The notes under the pieces: generated by a model
What the model was told of the DNA's origin: nothing
The model's input: only the letters and a program-made list of their open reading frames with translations
The model's database searches: none
In this document: piece after piece, positions 15,362 through 23,841 of the stretch
How positions within the stretch are numbered: the first letter of the stretch is position 1
Layout of the letters: every line of letters begins with the position of its first letter
Program-made: the position numbers and the translations under genes
NCBI GenBank assembly: GCA_016290135.1
Contig: JAEESW010000014.1
Location: forward strand, 1 to 50,242
DNA length: 50,242 nt
Direction: 5' to 3'
From: a bacterium
GTDB taxonomy: Bacteria; UBP6; UBA1177

Positions 15362-17716
15362 CTACATTCCGATCGCCTTGCCGATGAGATATACAGCAAG
15401 TGAACAGAGCCATGCGATCACGCACTGCCATACGACAACGCCTGCAGCCCATTTTGCACCGAGCTCGCGCTTTACTGAGGCGACAGCCGCAACACACGGA
15501 GTATAGAGCAGGCTGAAGACAAGAAGACTTGCAGCAGTGAGACTCGTCATCATAGTTTCAACGCCGCCTGCGAACAGGATCTCAAGAGTCGAGACCACAC
15601 TTTCCTTTGCCATGAAGCCGCTGAAAAGCGCAACGACGATCTGCCAGTCACCGAGTCCTATCGGTTTCATGACCGGAGAGATAAGCCGAGCAACAGATGC
15701 GAGCATACTAAGTTCGGCATCCTCGACCAACTGAAGTTTCCAGTTGAAGCTCTGCATGAACCACACAACGATCGTTGCAACAAAAATCACCGTGAAAGCC
15801 CTTTGCAGGAAATCCTTCGCCTTTTCCCACAAAAGCTGCGCCGTATTCCGCACACCCGGCATGCGGTAGTTAGGAAGCTCCATTACGAAAGGCACCGCCT
15901 CGCCTTTGAAAAGCGTTCCTTTGTATAAAAACGCAATAAGTATCCCGACAAGTATCCCCAAAAGATAAAGGCCTGTCATGATGAGTCCGCCGTGTTTCGG
16001 GAAGAATGCGCTTACGAAAAAGGCATAGATCGGAAGTTTTGCCGTACAGCTCATAAAAGGAGTGAGAAGTATCGTCATTTTTCGGTCTCGTTCGCTCGGA
16101 AGCGTCCTTGTCGACATTATGGCAGGAACAGAACAGCCGAAACCGACCAAAAGAGGAACGATGCTCCTGCCCGAAAGTCCGATCTTGCGCAGCAGTTTAT
16201 CCATAAAAAACGCGACACGAGCGATGTAGCCTGAATCTTCGAGCATTGAAAGAAAGAAAAAGAGCGTCACGATTATCGGCAGGAACGAAAGGACGCTCCC
16301 AAGCCCCGCAAAAATGCCGTCAATGATCAGGCTGTGAAGCACCTCGTTCACTCCTGCAGCCGCCAGACCGGCGTCAGTCACTTCCGTGAGACGGTCGATC
16401 AAACTCTCCAGAAGTTCCTGCAGCCACGCGCCGATAACATTGAACGTCAGGTAGAACATACTTCCCATGATCGCGATAAAACACGGGATAGCCGTCCATT
16501 TTCCTGTCAGCACATTGTCGATCTTCTGACTTCTCGCGCTCTCTTTGCTTTCGTGCGGCTTTTTGACAGTAGCTGAACACAGCCTGTAGATAAAAGAGAA
16601 CCTCATATCGGCTATTGCCGCGCTCCGATCGAGACCACGCTCGCTCTCCATCTGCATGACGATGTGCTCAAGAGTCTCTTTTTCGTTTATGTCAAGGTCG
16701 AGTTTATGCAGGATCTGTTTGTCATCTTCCAGAAGTTTTGTCGCTGCGAACCGCACCGGGACACCTGCTTTTTCGGCATGGTCTTCGATCAGGTGGATCG
16801 TTCCGTGAAGCGCACGGTGGACTGCGCCGCCGTTGTCATCCTTGCCGCAGAAATCCTGACGCAGCGGACTTTCCTGAAATTTTGCGACGTGGATCGCGTG
16901 AGAAACCAGCTCTTCGACTCCCTGCCCCTTTTTCGCAGATATCGGAACGACGGGCACACCGAGCAGCGATTCCATTTTGTTCACATCGACCGAACCGCCG
17001 TTTGCCGTAACTTCGTCCATCATGTTGAGGGCGACGACGAGCGGGATGTTCAGCTCTAAAAGCTGCATCGTCAGATATAAGTTGCGCTCGATATTTGTGG
17101 CGTCAACGATGTTGATTATCGCGTGCGGCTTTTCGTTCAGGACAAAATCTCGCGAGATCAGTTCCTCGGCAGAGTAAGGCGACATTGAGTAAATGCCTGG
17201 CAGATCGGTGATCTGCGTATCCGCGTGCCCTTTGATGGCTCCCGATTTTCTGTCAACAGTGACGCCGGGAAAGTTCCCGACATGCTGATTTGATCCGGTG
17301 AGGCGGTTGAAAAGCGTCGTCTTTCCGCAGTTCTGGTTCCCGACAAGTGCAAATGTGAGGACTGTGCCGTCAGGAAGCGGGTTTTCGCTCTCTTTGTCAT
17401 GGAATTTCCCGCTCTCTCCAAGGCCGGGATGTTCCGTGGAAAGCGGACCTGCGTCCACCTGGTTCTGCCGGAGCGCGGGATTCGCCGCATCCGCCTCAGT
17501 TACTTCGATCTGCTCTGCATCCGCCACACGCAGTGTCAGTTCGTATCCGTGCAGCCTGAATTCCATCGGATCTCCGAGAGGGGCGTATTTTACGAATGTT
17601 ATCTCTGCTCCCGGAATTATCCCCATATCAAGAAAATGCTGACGGAGCTCTCCGTTTCCGCCGAGTTTTACGACTCTTGCGGTCTCTCCGGTCTTTATTT
17701 CGCGCAATGTTGTCAT
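15362..17716 (-). CDS. feoB: ferrous iron transporter, FeoA-FeoB fusion
   Basis: This 784-residue protein carries a FeoA SH3-like domain at residues 1-75 (LREIKTGETARVVKL, then YAPLGDPMEFRLHGYELTLR), joined by a linker of about 50 residues to a full FeoB. The G domain has GNQNCGKTTLFNRLTGSNQ, the switch PGVTVDRKSG, DLPGIYSMSPYS and NMMDE. The membrane domain has two Gate repeats, including FGCSVPAIMSTR and the late YTPCVAAVASVKRELG. FeoB imports Fe2+ across the inner membrane. The TTAG-N6-CTAA box and TTGACA about 65-85 bases upstream suggest iron-dependent control. The 54-residue Cys-rich protein follows directly. Confidence 0.95.
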   Translation of the reverse strand: MTTLREIKTGETARVVKLGGNGELRQHFLDMGIIPGAEITFVKYAPLGDPMEFRLHGYELTLRVADAEQIEVTEADAANPALRQNQVDAGPLSTEHPGLGESGKFHDKESENPLPDGTVLTFALVGNQNCGKTTLFNRLTGSNQHVGNFPGVTVDRKSGAIKGHADTQITDLPGIYSMSPYSAEELISRDFVLNEKPHAIINIVDATNIERNLYLTMQLLELNIPLVVALNMMDEVTANGGSVDVNKMESLLGVPVVPISAKKGQGVEELVSHAIHVAKFQESPLRQDFCGKDDNGGAVHRALHGTIHLIEDHAEKAGVPVRFAATKLLEDDKQILHKLDLDINEKETLEHIVMQMESERGLDRSAAIADMRFSFIYRLCSATVKKPHESKESARSQKIDNVLTGKWTAIPCFIAIMGSMFYLTFNVIGAWLQELLESLIDRLTEVTDAGLAAAGVNEVLHSLIIDGIFAGLGSVLSFLPIIVTLFFFLSMLEDSGYIARVAFFMDKLLRKIGLSGRSIVPLLVGFGCSVPAIMSTRTLPSERDRKMTILLTPFMSCTAKLPIYAFFVSAFFPKHGGLIMTGLYLLGILVGILIAFLYKGTLFKGEAVPFVMELPNYRMPGVRNTAQLLWEKAKDFLQRAFTVIFVATIVVWFMQSFNWKLQLVEDAELSMLASVARLISPVMKPIGLGDWQIVVALFSGFMAKESVVSTLEILFAGGVETMMTSLTAASLLVFSLLYTPCVAAVASVKRELGAKWAAGVVVWQCVIAWLCSLAVYLIGKAIGM

Positions 17717-17779
17717 ATTTTATGCCTTAAAAAATTTTTCAAAATTAAAGAACTTCCAAATTAGAGTAGAAAATAGTTG

Positions 17780-17800
17780 TTAGCAGAGACTAATTGTCAA
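17780..17800 (-). promoter_or_regulatory. putative metal-repressor operator and -35 box of the feoAB fusion gene
   Basis: The palindrome TTAG-CAGAGA-CTAA occupies 17780-17793. One base further, on the minus strand, is TTGACA (17800-17795). This layout is identical to that before the second feo operon (operator at 23673-23686), with the same half-site, one-base gap and -35. The palindrome would sit in the -35/-10 spacer. No clear -10 hexamer was found. The half-site TTAG/CTAA resembles DtxR-family metal regulators, but the regulator is inferred. Confidence 0.65.
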
Positions 17801-17826
17801 GGAAAAATGAAAAAAATGATAAAATT

Positions 17827-17844
17827 GTCTTTTAGCAGGAAGAC
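17827..17844 (-). terminator. possible terminator after the porin gene
   Basis: On the minus strand GTCTT and AAGAC form a short 5-bp stem with an 8-base loop, followed by AATTTTATC and further T-rich sequence. It lies between the porin stop and the feoAB promoter. The stem is short, so confidence is low. Confidence 0.3.
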
Positions 17845-17862
17845 GAAAAAATCTGTTTGTTT

Positions 17863-19212
17863 TTATTCTTTTGTCTCTTCCCAGATGAAATCGAATGCGC
17901 CGCTCAGAGCAAGTGCGATGGAGTGGCTGTCAAGTGACTCGGAAACAGTCCCGTTCTTTTCGCCGTATCCGTGGAATGTGGTTTTGTTGAAGTCATAGTC
18001 GAGCTCGATCCCTGCGTAGTCGCAGAAGTTGTAGATGATTGCAATGTTCACACCGAGATTCGAATCATCCTTGCTGACTATATTCTCTGCATAGAACGGA
18101 GCTTTGAAGTATGAAACTCTCGCCATCATGTCAACATCCCAGAGCGTTGCGTAAGGCATTGCGAAAAGTCCCCATGAAGTCAATGAGGAATCAGCATCTT
18201 TTACGCCGTCGGAGATAAGTTTGCCGTTTTGGAAATCGGGGTTGTAAAGAGCGCGGTGAGTAAGGCCGAATTCGCCTTTGAAGCCGACGGAAATGTCATC
18301 GTTTACGTTGTAGCCGAGATCTGCGCCGATCGCCATGAGGACATTGTTTTTATCTTGATCAAGATCTTCGCCGTTTTTGTAGGAAGCGATCTCTTCTTCT
18401 TCAAAATTGTAAACATCGAAGCCGTAGTTTCTGTAAGCCTTGCCTACAACAAGAGAAGCTGCTGCGGTAGCGTAAAAATCGCCGGTTTTGTTGAAACGGA
18501 TATCAGCCCCGAATGCCGGAGTGCGGAACAGGTTCGCTTCTCCGTCAAGCATCGTTTCGTTTGCTCCGTTGAAGGCGAAAAGTGTGACAGCAAGGTCGGA
18601 TTCTTTCGAGAAAATGAGGTCTATACCGAGAGAAAAGCCGAGATCGTTGAAAGCTCCGCCGAAAAAGTCTTCTTTTATCGCCGAATTTGCGAAGGCGACT
18701 TCATGGTCATATCCCGTTTCGATACCGAAAGGCATTTCGAATAGACCAGCCTGAAGATTGACATCGAGTCCGAAAGTTCCCGCCGCATTCCTGAACGATG
18801 GATGCTGCATCCTGAAAGATACGTTTTTGATGACATCGAGCGTCATTCTGCCTTCGTCATCGACCGATCCGAAATCGACCATGGCGCGGCCGTTGAACAT
18901 TCTGTCTCCGCCCTGCAGGTCAAGGATCAGGTTGTCGAGACCTATCTCGTAGCTCTCTTCCTTGTTGACATCGCCGTCTTCAATGTTGATCCCTGCCGAA
19001 ACTCCGCCGAAAACAGTGGCGTTGAAATAGGGTCTGCGCTCAAAAGCGAGTTTGTTCTCTTCTTCTTCCGCTTCAGCAGCTTCTCCCTCAGCGGGAGCTT
19101 CTGCAGCCTCGACTGTTGATTCTTTTGTTTCTTCGTTTGCCTGAGATTCCTGAGCAAACAATGAAAAAGATACTGCGCAGCAAATCATTGCCGCAAAAAA
19201 GAAATTACGCAT
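17863..19212 (-). CDS. porin-like outer-membrane beta-barrel protein
   Basis: This 449-residue protein has a signal peptide with cleavage expected after SLFA (about residue 20). An Ala/Glu-rich acidic stretch (about 20-52) follows, then alternating beta-strands through to the C-terminus. Segments such as LDVNLQAGLFEMPFGIETGYDHE and GIELDYDFNKTTF recall OprO/OprP-type phosphate or anion porins, where an outward-facing strand follows the 'GxFxxPFG' motif. The end is not a classic aromatic barrel terminus. GGAGG lies 6 bases before the ATG. It stands between the two feo loci on the same strand, so a role in metal or anion uptake is possible but not shown. Confidence 0.75.
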   Translation of the reverse strand: MRNFFFAAMICCAVSFSLFAQESQANEETKESTVEAAEAPAEGEAAEAEEEENKLAFERRPYFNATVFGGVSAGINIEDGDVNKEESYEIGLDNLILDLQGGDRMFNGRAMVDFGSVDDEGRMTLDVIKNVSFRMQHPSFRNAAGTFGLDVNLQAGLFEMPFGIETGYDHEVAFANSAIKEDFFGGAFNDLGFSLGIDLIFSKESDLAVTLFAFNGANETMLDGEANLFRTPAFGADIRFNKTGDFYATAAASLVVGKAYRNYGFDVYNFEEEEIASYKNGEDLDQDKNNVLMAIGADLGYNVNDDISVGFKGEFGLTHRALYNPDFQNGKLISDGVKDADSSLTSWGLFAMPYATLWDVDMMARVSYFKAPFYAENIVSKDDSNLGVNIAIIYNFCDYAGIELDYDFNKTTFHGYGEKNGTVSESLDSHSIALALSGAFDFIWEETKE

Positions 19213-19287
19213 GAAAAACCTCCAATAAAAATAAGTTGTTAAAAAAATCCAAAAAAATAATTGTTGATTTGCATTTTTACATCATCC

Positions 19288-20085
19288 TTACCACTCGAAT
19301 GTTGCCCAGCGGTCATTCATTTTGGGCAGCAGCAATGCGAACAGGTTTCCGCGGATGCTGTGTTTTTTCATCTCTTCGTTGAAGCTGTGTTCTTCGACAA
19401 GGCGGAATCCTTTGACGAGATCGGCTATTTCCTGACCAGAATCGGTGCCTGAGACAAAATGGGCGTTTGTGTTTTTTATGGTATCGTGAAACTTCTCGTT
19501 TTTTACCATAAGTTTGTTGTTCTGCTCTGCGATAAGTGTTCCTCCGTCGGGGAAATTTTCCTTCAGGATATTCAGAAAAGTCCGTATCTGTTCCATTGTG
19601 ATATACATGAAAAGGCCTTCAGCAAGAAAAACGGGCTTTGTTTTTTTCTCTGAAAGGGCTTCCTGAACGGGTTTGCACCAGTCTGAATCCAATATGTTCC
19701 CGGCAATCATAGTCACTCTTTCTTTTTCAGGGAAAGCCTTTTTTCTTGCAGTGATCACATCAGGGAGATCCAGGTCGAACCAGAGGATTTTTCCGTTGTC
19801 AACGCGGGAGAACCGGTCGTCGAATCCGGCACCGAGATTGATGACCACAGTTTCGGGAGTTTTTATGATGATTTCCTTCAGCTGTCTGTCGAGCATGATC
19901 GTGCGGGCAATAACTCCTTCATGAGACATAAACTTGTCATATTTTGAGATGTCAATGCCTATAGTTTCAACGATCTCCACTGCTTTTTTGTCGGTTACAC
20001 GCGGATTTTCACGCCTGCTTTCGCTTGCTTTTACCGCCAGCGGAATTAATGCCGTTGTCTGAACATCGCCTAACTGCAAATTCAT
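19288..20085 (-). CDS. LCM-family SAM-dependent methyltransferase
   Basis: This 265-residue protein resembles the leucine carboxyl methyltransferase/PPM1-like family. Markers are TALIPLAVKASESRRENPRV near the N-terminus, VVINLGAGFDDRFSRVD for SAM binding (about residues 85-100), FDLDLPDVI, and FLAEGLFMYI. Bacterial members methylate small molecules or polyketide-type products, and the substrate here is unknown. The ATG at 20085 was preferred because GGAG lies 6 bases upstream. The ATG at 20097 has no ribosome site. It lies between the feo operon terminator and the porin gene. Confidence 0.85.
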   Translation of the reverse strand: MNLQLGDVQTTALIPLAVKASESRRENPRVTDKKAVEIVETIGIDISKYDKFMSHEGVIARTIMLDRQLKEIIIKTPETVVINLGAGFDDRFSRVDNGKILWFDLDLPDVITARKKAFPEKERVTMIAGNILDSDWCKPVQEALSEKKTKPVFLAEGLFMYITMEQIRTFLNILKENFPDGGTLIAEQNNKLMVKNEKFHDTIKNTNAHFVSGTDSGQEIADLVKGFRLVEEHSFNEEMKKHSIRGNLFALLLPKMNDRWATFEW

Positions 20086-20131
20086 CTTTGTCTCCATGTC
20101 ATGAAATTTTAAAAGAGCAGATCAAAAAACG

Positions 20132-20188
20132 AAGGGAAAGAATCAATAGGGACGGTGCGGTTTATTAGTCCGAAAAGTTCTTTCCCTT
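20132..20188 (-). terminator. long inverted repeat, terminator of the second feo operon
   Basis: AAGGGAAAGAA (20132-20142) and TTCTTTCCCTT (20178-20188) are a perfect 11-bp inverted repeat, with an inner GGAC/GTCC pair (20150-20153 and 20168-20171). On the minus strand the stem is followed by CGTTTTTTG, the T-run of an intrinsic terminator. It lies 36 bases past the end of the feo operon. Confidence 0.55.
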
Positions 20189-20223
20189 TTATTACACGGA
20201 GGAGGTTGTTAGTTTTGTAAATA

Positions 20224-20586
20224 TCAACGTTTTGCAATGCTCTTTATTCCGTATCCTGTGCTTTTGATTACTTTCCTCAATTCTTCCTCATCGAGCGGCT
20301 CGTCGCTTGTTATCTGCGTGAGGCCTGTTTTGTGCGACGATTTGACCTCTTTTACCTTGAAATTGTTGCGGATCGCGTCGTTGACATGACTTTCGCACAT
20401 GCCGCACATCATTCCTTCGATTTCAAGGACTGTCAGGTGTTTTGAAGTGTGGCAGCTTCCTGACATCGGGCAGCAGCCGCAGTTGCATCCGCATGAGGAT
20501 TTTCCCTGTTTCTTGTTTTTTACAAGATTGAGGATGATGGCGGCAACCACCGCCATCAATATTGCCAGCACAAGGATTGTTCCCAT
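20224..20586 (-). CDS. FeoB-associated Cys-rich membrane protein fused to a heavy-metal (HMA) domain
   Basis: This 120-residue protein has one N-terminal membrane helix (about 3-22) and a Cys cluster CGCNCGCCPMSGSC (32-45) like that of small FeoB-associated proteins. A C-terminal domain of about 70 residues with the HMA metal-binding signature MMCGMC (about 58-63) and the SSHKTGLTQI / VIKSTGYGI ends of that fold follows. Its ATG shares one base with the feoB stop (TAATG), so translation is coupled. HMA domains usually bind Cu+, Zn2+ or similar ions. The fusion suggests metal hand-over or sensing at FeoB, which is inference. Confidence 0.85.
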   Translation of the reverse strand: MGTILVLAILMAVVAAIILNLVKNKKQGKSSCGCNCGCCPMSGSCHTSKHLTVLEIEGMMCGMCESHVNDAIRNNFKVKEVKSSHKTGLTQITSDEPLDEEELRKVIKSTGYGIKSIAKR

Positions 20587-23117
20587 TATTTACCTGCCGT
20601 AACTGAAAGTTTTGTCGCTTCGCTGTATTGCTTGAAGAAAAGCATGTAGATCATTCCTGCAAGGCAAGCGAAAGCGGCTATCATGAATATTATGTTGAAG
20701 AGAGAGAAGTTGCCGGTGAACAGGTTGCCGAACTGGTTGATCATAAGTGCGACTGCATAAGCGAAACCGCACTGGTAGCCGATCGCGAACCAAGTCCATT
20801 TCGTGTTGTTCATTTCACGCTTGATAGCACCGATCGCAGCAAAACACGGAGCGCAGAGAAGGTTGAAGACCAGGAACGAATATCCGGTGATTCCCGTGAA
20901 TGCCTGAGCCATAGCTTCCCAAGCCGTCATATCGCCTGCGCCGTAGAGAATGCCCATCGTGCCGACGATGTTTTCTTTTGCGACAAGTCCGGTGACCGAT
21001 GCGACAGCCGCCTGCCAGCTTCCCCAGCCGAGCGGAGCGAAGATCCATGCAATGCCTTTGCCGATATATGCTAGGATCGAAGAATCGAGCTGGTCTTCGG
21101 CGAGCATTCCGAAACCTTCGTCAGTCCAGCCGAAGAATGAGGTGAACCATACGAGGATCGTTGAAACAAGGATGATCGTTCCCGCTTTTTTGATGAACGA
21201 CCAGCCGCGCTCCCACATCGATCTGAGAACATTTCCGAATGTCGGCATGTGGTAAGCAGGAAGCTCCATTACGAAAGGAGCAGGGTTGCCTGCGAACATT
21301 TTCGTCTTTTTGAGCATGATGCCGGAGATGATGATCGCTGCCATTCCGACAAAGTATGCGCTTGTAGCGACCCATGCCGAGCCTCCGAAAATCGCACCTG
21401 CAACCATCGCGATGAAAGGAACTTTCGCGCCGCACGGGATGAAAGTCGTCGTCATGATCGTCATCCTGCGATCACGCTCGTTTTCTATAGTTCTGCTTGC
21501 CATGACGCCGGGGATGCCGCAGCCGGTTCCTACGAGCATCGGAATGAACGATTTGCCCGAAAGTCCGAATTTTCTGAAGATCCTGTCAAGGACGAAAGCG
21601 ATACGCGCCATATATCCGCACGCTTCGACAAATGCGAGGAGGAAGAAGAGGACGAGCATCTGCGGGACAAATCCGAGGACCGCGCCGACTCCGGCAACGA
21701 TACCGTCAAGGATGAGCCCTTTGAGCCACTCTGCGCAGCCGATCGCATCCAGTATTTTTTCAACGAGAACGGGAACTCCCGGGATCCATGCGCCGTAATC
21801 AGCCGGATCAGGTTCGTCGAATCCTTTTTCCTCGAAGTAGGAGAGAGCCTCTTTGAAAGACATTCCGTTTGCTTCGTTTTCCGCGTCGTCTTCCGCCACT
21901 TTGACTTCGCCGTCGTAGAAAACGTTGATATTTGAATGTTCGAGAGTTTCCTCGTCTTCGACGTCGTAAGCTATATACTGTTTTTCGGGCTGGAGTTCTT
22001 TTGCGGCTTTCATCGTTTCTTCCGCATTGATTTCTTCTTCGCCTTCTTCATTTTTTGCTGTTACGATGACTTCATAAGCGTCGAAAGCGTTGTGTGCTGC
22101 GCCGTATTTTTCAGCTTCTTCCTCGTAGTCGCCTGTTCCGATCCCGAACATGTGCCAGCCGTCGCCGAAAAGACAGTCGTTTGCCCAGTCAGTAGCGTCC
22201 GCGCCGACCGTTACCATTGAAATGTAGTAAATAAGGAACATGACGATCGCGAAGATCGGAAGGCCTAACCAGCGGTTCGTCACGATTTTATCGATTTTGT
22301 CAGAATTGGAGAGCTCGCCTGCATTCGCCTTTTTGTAGCTCGATTTCAGAATTTCGGCGATGTAGATGTAACGCTCGTTCGTGATGATGCTTTCCGCGTC
22401 GTCGTCGAGCTCTTTTTCGGCAGCCTTGATGTCCGCTTCGATGTGGTCGAGAAGACTTTTTTCGATTTTGAGCATTTCAAGGACTTTGTCGTCACGCTCG
22501 AAAACTTTGATCGCGTACCATCTCTGCTGTTCTTCGGGCATACCGTGGACAACAGCTTCCTCGATGTGGGCTATTGCGTGTTCGACAGGGCCCGAGAAAG
22601 AATGCTGAGGCAGGGTTTTTGTCTCTTTTGCCGCTTTGATTGCTGCTTCCGCCGCTTCTGTAATTCCGTCGCCTTTGAGAGCGGAAATCTCGACAATTCT
22701 GCATTTGAGCTGTCTCGAAAGTTCGGCAACATCTATTTTATCGCCCGATTTTTTGACGAGATCCATCATATTGAGAGCGATTACGACCGGAATCCCGAGT
22801 TCGACAAGCTGAGTCGTAAGGTAAAGGTTTCTTTCAAGGTTCGTCGCGTCGACGATGTTCAAAATTGCGTCGGGACGCTCGCCGATAAGATAGTTTCTCG
22901 CAACGACTTCTTCCAGAGTATAAGGTGAAAGCGAGTAGATTCCGGGAAGGTCCGTAATGATAACGCCTTCATGTTTTTTGAGTTTTCCCTCTTTTTTCTC
23001 GACTGTGACTCCCGGCCAGTTTCCAACGAACTGATTTGACCCTGTGAGAGCATTGAAAAGGGTGGTTTTTCCCGAATTCGGGTTTCCCGCAAGTGCGATT
23101 CTGATTTTTTCAGCCAT
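20586..23117 (-). CDS. feoB: ferrous iron transporter FeoB (second copy, with acidic insertion)
   Basis: This 843-residue protein has a G domain at the N-terminus (GNPNSGKTTLFNALTGSNQ, PGVTVEKKEG, DLPGIYSLSPYT, NMMD), a helical regulatory region, and a membrane domain with two Gate repeats (VGTGCGIPGVMASRTI; APCFAAIGAIKREM). After the first membrane helix it has an acidic insert of roughly 110-120 residues (about 330-445, with GDYEEEAEKYG, EEGEEEINAEE, EDEETLEHSN). By position this probably faces the periplasm. The first feoB in this window lacks an equivalent. It is preceded by two feoA genes, 11 bases from the nearer one, and followed by the Cys-rich/HMA protein. Confidence 0.95.
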   Translation of the reverse strand: MAEKIRIALAGNPNSGKTTLFNALTGSNQFVGNWPGVTVEKKEGKLKKHEGVIITDLPGIYSLSPYTLEEVVARNYLIGERPDAILNIVDATNLERNLYLTTQLVELGIPVVIALNMMDLVKKSGDKIDVAELSRQLKCRIVEISALKGDGITEAAEAAIKAAKETKTLPQHSFSGPVEHAIAHIEEAVVHGMPEEQQRWYAIKVFERDDKVLEMLKIEKSLLDHIEADIKAAEKELDDDAESIITNERYIYIAEILKSSYKKANAGELSNSDKIDKIVTNRWLGLPIFAIVMFLIYYISMVTVGADATDWANDCLFGDGWHMFGIGTGDYEEEAEKYGAAHNAFDAYEVIVTAKNEEGEEEINAEETMKAAKELQPEKQYIAYDVEDEETLEHSNINVFYDGEVKVAEDDAENEANGMSFKEALSYFEEKGFDEPDPADYGAWIPGVPVLVEKILDAIGCAEWLKGLILDGIVAGVGAVLGFVPQMLVLFFLLAFVEACGYMARIAFVLDRIFRKFGLSGKSFIPMLVGTGCGIPGVMASRTIENERDRRMTIMTTTFIPCGAKVPFIAMVAGAIFGGSAWVATSAYFVGMAAIIISGIMLKKTKMFAGNPAPFVMELPAYHMPTFGNVLRSMWERGWSFIKKAGTIILVSTILVWFTSFFGWTDEGFGMLAEDQLDSSILAYIGKGIAWIFAPLGWGSWQAAVASVTGLVAKENIVGTMGILYGAGDMTAWEAMAQAFTGITGYSFLVFNLLCAPCFAAIGAIKREMNNTKWTWFAIGYQCGFAYAVALMINQFGNLFTGNFSLFNIIFMIAAFACLAGMIYMLFFKQYSEATKLSVTAGK

Positions 23118-23128
23118 TTTTTCCTCCC

Positions 23129-23350
23129 CTACTCGACTTCAATCATTTCGGCATCTTCTTTTCTCAAAGAGAGCTCGTAATTTCTGACAGTGACCTCGAT
23201 CGGGTCGCCGAGAGGAGCGACTTTTCTGACGAAAATCTCAACTCCTTTCGTGACTCCCATGTCCATGATGCGCTTTTTGACGGCACCTTCGCCGTGAAGT
23301 TTTACAACTTTCACCGTTTCACCGATTTTTGCTTCGCGTAAAGTTTTCAT
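23129..23350 (-). CDS. feoA: FeoA-family protein (second of two)
   Basis: This 73-residue SH3-like FeoA protein (MKTLREAKIGETVKVVKLHG, then APLGDPIEVTVRNYELSLR) closely resembles the FeoA domain of the fusion protein at 15362-17716. FeoA binds the FeoB complex in the cytoplasm and supports Fe2+ uptake. The ATG at 23350 was chosen over the frame start at 23365 because GGAGG is 8 bases upstream. It ends 11 bases before feoB. Confidence 0.92.
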   Translation of the reverse strand: MKTLREAKIGETVKVVKLHGEGAVKKRIMDMGVTKGVEIFVRKVAPLGDPIEVTVRNYELSLRKEDAEMIEVE

Positions 23351-23375
23351 TTTATATACCTCCAAAAATTAGACT

Positions 23376-23588
23376 TCAAACCATGATTTTGCGGGCCATA
23401 TCCTCGTTTATCGCGACCCGGGACTCCTTTACTTTGACAATGATGTTTCCTGCAAGCGAATTTACGACAGTGACAGTCGATCCGACCGTAAATCCTAAAT
23501 TTTCAAGATGATGTTTGACTTCATCATTTCCGCCGATCTTTTTTATGACCTGTTCTTCACCGGCATCTGCCAAAACTAAAGGTATCAA
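23376..23588 (-). CDS. feoA: FeoA-family protein (first gene of the second feo operon)
   Basis: This 70-residue protein fits the other FeoA subtype: IPLVLADAGEEQVIKKIGG, HHLENLGFTVGSTVTVV and a C-terminal ESRVAINEDMARKIMV. The start is a TTG at 23588 with GGAG 6 bases upstream. A longer frame reaches 23669 but would begin inside the -10 region of the promoter, so it is rejected. Two different FeoA proteins in one operon suggest a heteromeric FeoA-FeoB complex. Confidence 0.88.
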   Translation of the reverse strand: MIPLVLADAGEEQVIKKIGGNDEVKHHLENLGFTVGSTVTVVNSLAGNIIVKVKESRVAINEDMARKIMV

Positions 23589-23652
23589 TGTTTTCTCCAC
23601 AAAAAGATTACCAATATTACATTTCTCATTATATTCAATGAGCAAAACCAAA

Positions 23653-23666
23653 TTAGCTGACGCTAA
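23653..23666 (-). promoter_or_regulatory. putative metal-repressor operator 1 of the second feo operon
   Basis: The palindrome TTAG-CTGACG-CTAA lies 20 bp (two helical turns) from a second copy at 23673-23686. It covers the expected transcription start, so binding there would block initiation. Confidence 0.6.
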
Positions 23667-23693
23667 CAATAATTAGCCAAGACTAATTGTCAA
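23666..23693 (-). promoter_or_regulatory. promoter of the second feo operon with operator 2 in its spacer
   Basis: On the minus strand TTGACA (23693-23688) is followed after 16 bases by TATTGT (23671-23666). The spacer contains the palindrome TTAG-CCAAGA-CTAA (23673-23686). The stretch GACTAATTGTCAAG is identical to that before the first feo locus. Confidence 0.65.
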
Positions 23694-23776
23694 GAAAAAA
23701 AATCTAAAAAAATGACCGAGCCTCTTTAACGCCCGCTTCTCACAAGGCTTTCAGCGGTTTTTTCGAAAAAAAACCC

Positions 23777-23805
23777 TTTACAAAAACATTTTTTTTCACT
23801 ATTAA
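23777..23805 (+). promoter_or_regulatory. putative promoter of the VTC/adaptor operon
   Basis: TTTACA (23777-23782), a 17-base spacer and TATTAA (23800-23805) lie about 37 bases before the GTG start at 23842, within an A/T-rich stretch. No palindromic operator was seen here. Confidence 0.45.
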
Positions 23806-23841
23806 CTTATGTTATTGTTTTTTGTTAATAGAGGTTGCTTC

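Noticed and set aside
23589-23669. A 27-residue longer N-terminus for the first FeoA
   Set aside because: The ATG at 23669 lies in the -10 region of the feo promoter, and homologous FeoA proteins start at the IPLVLAD segment.
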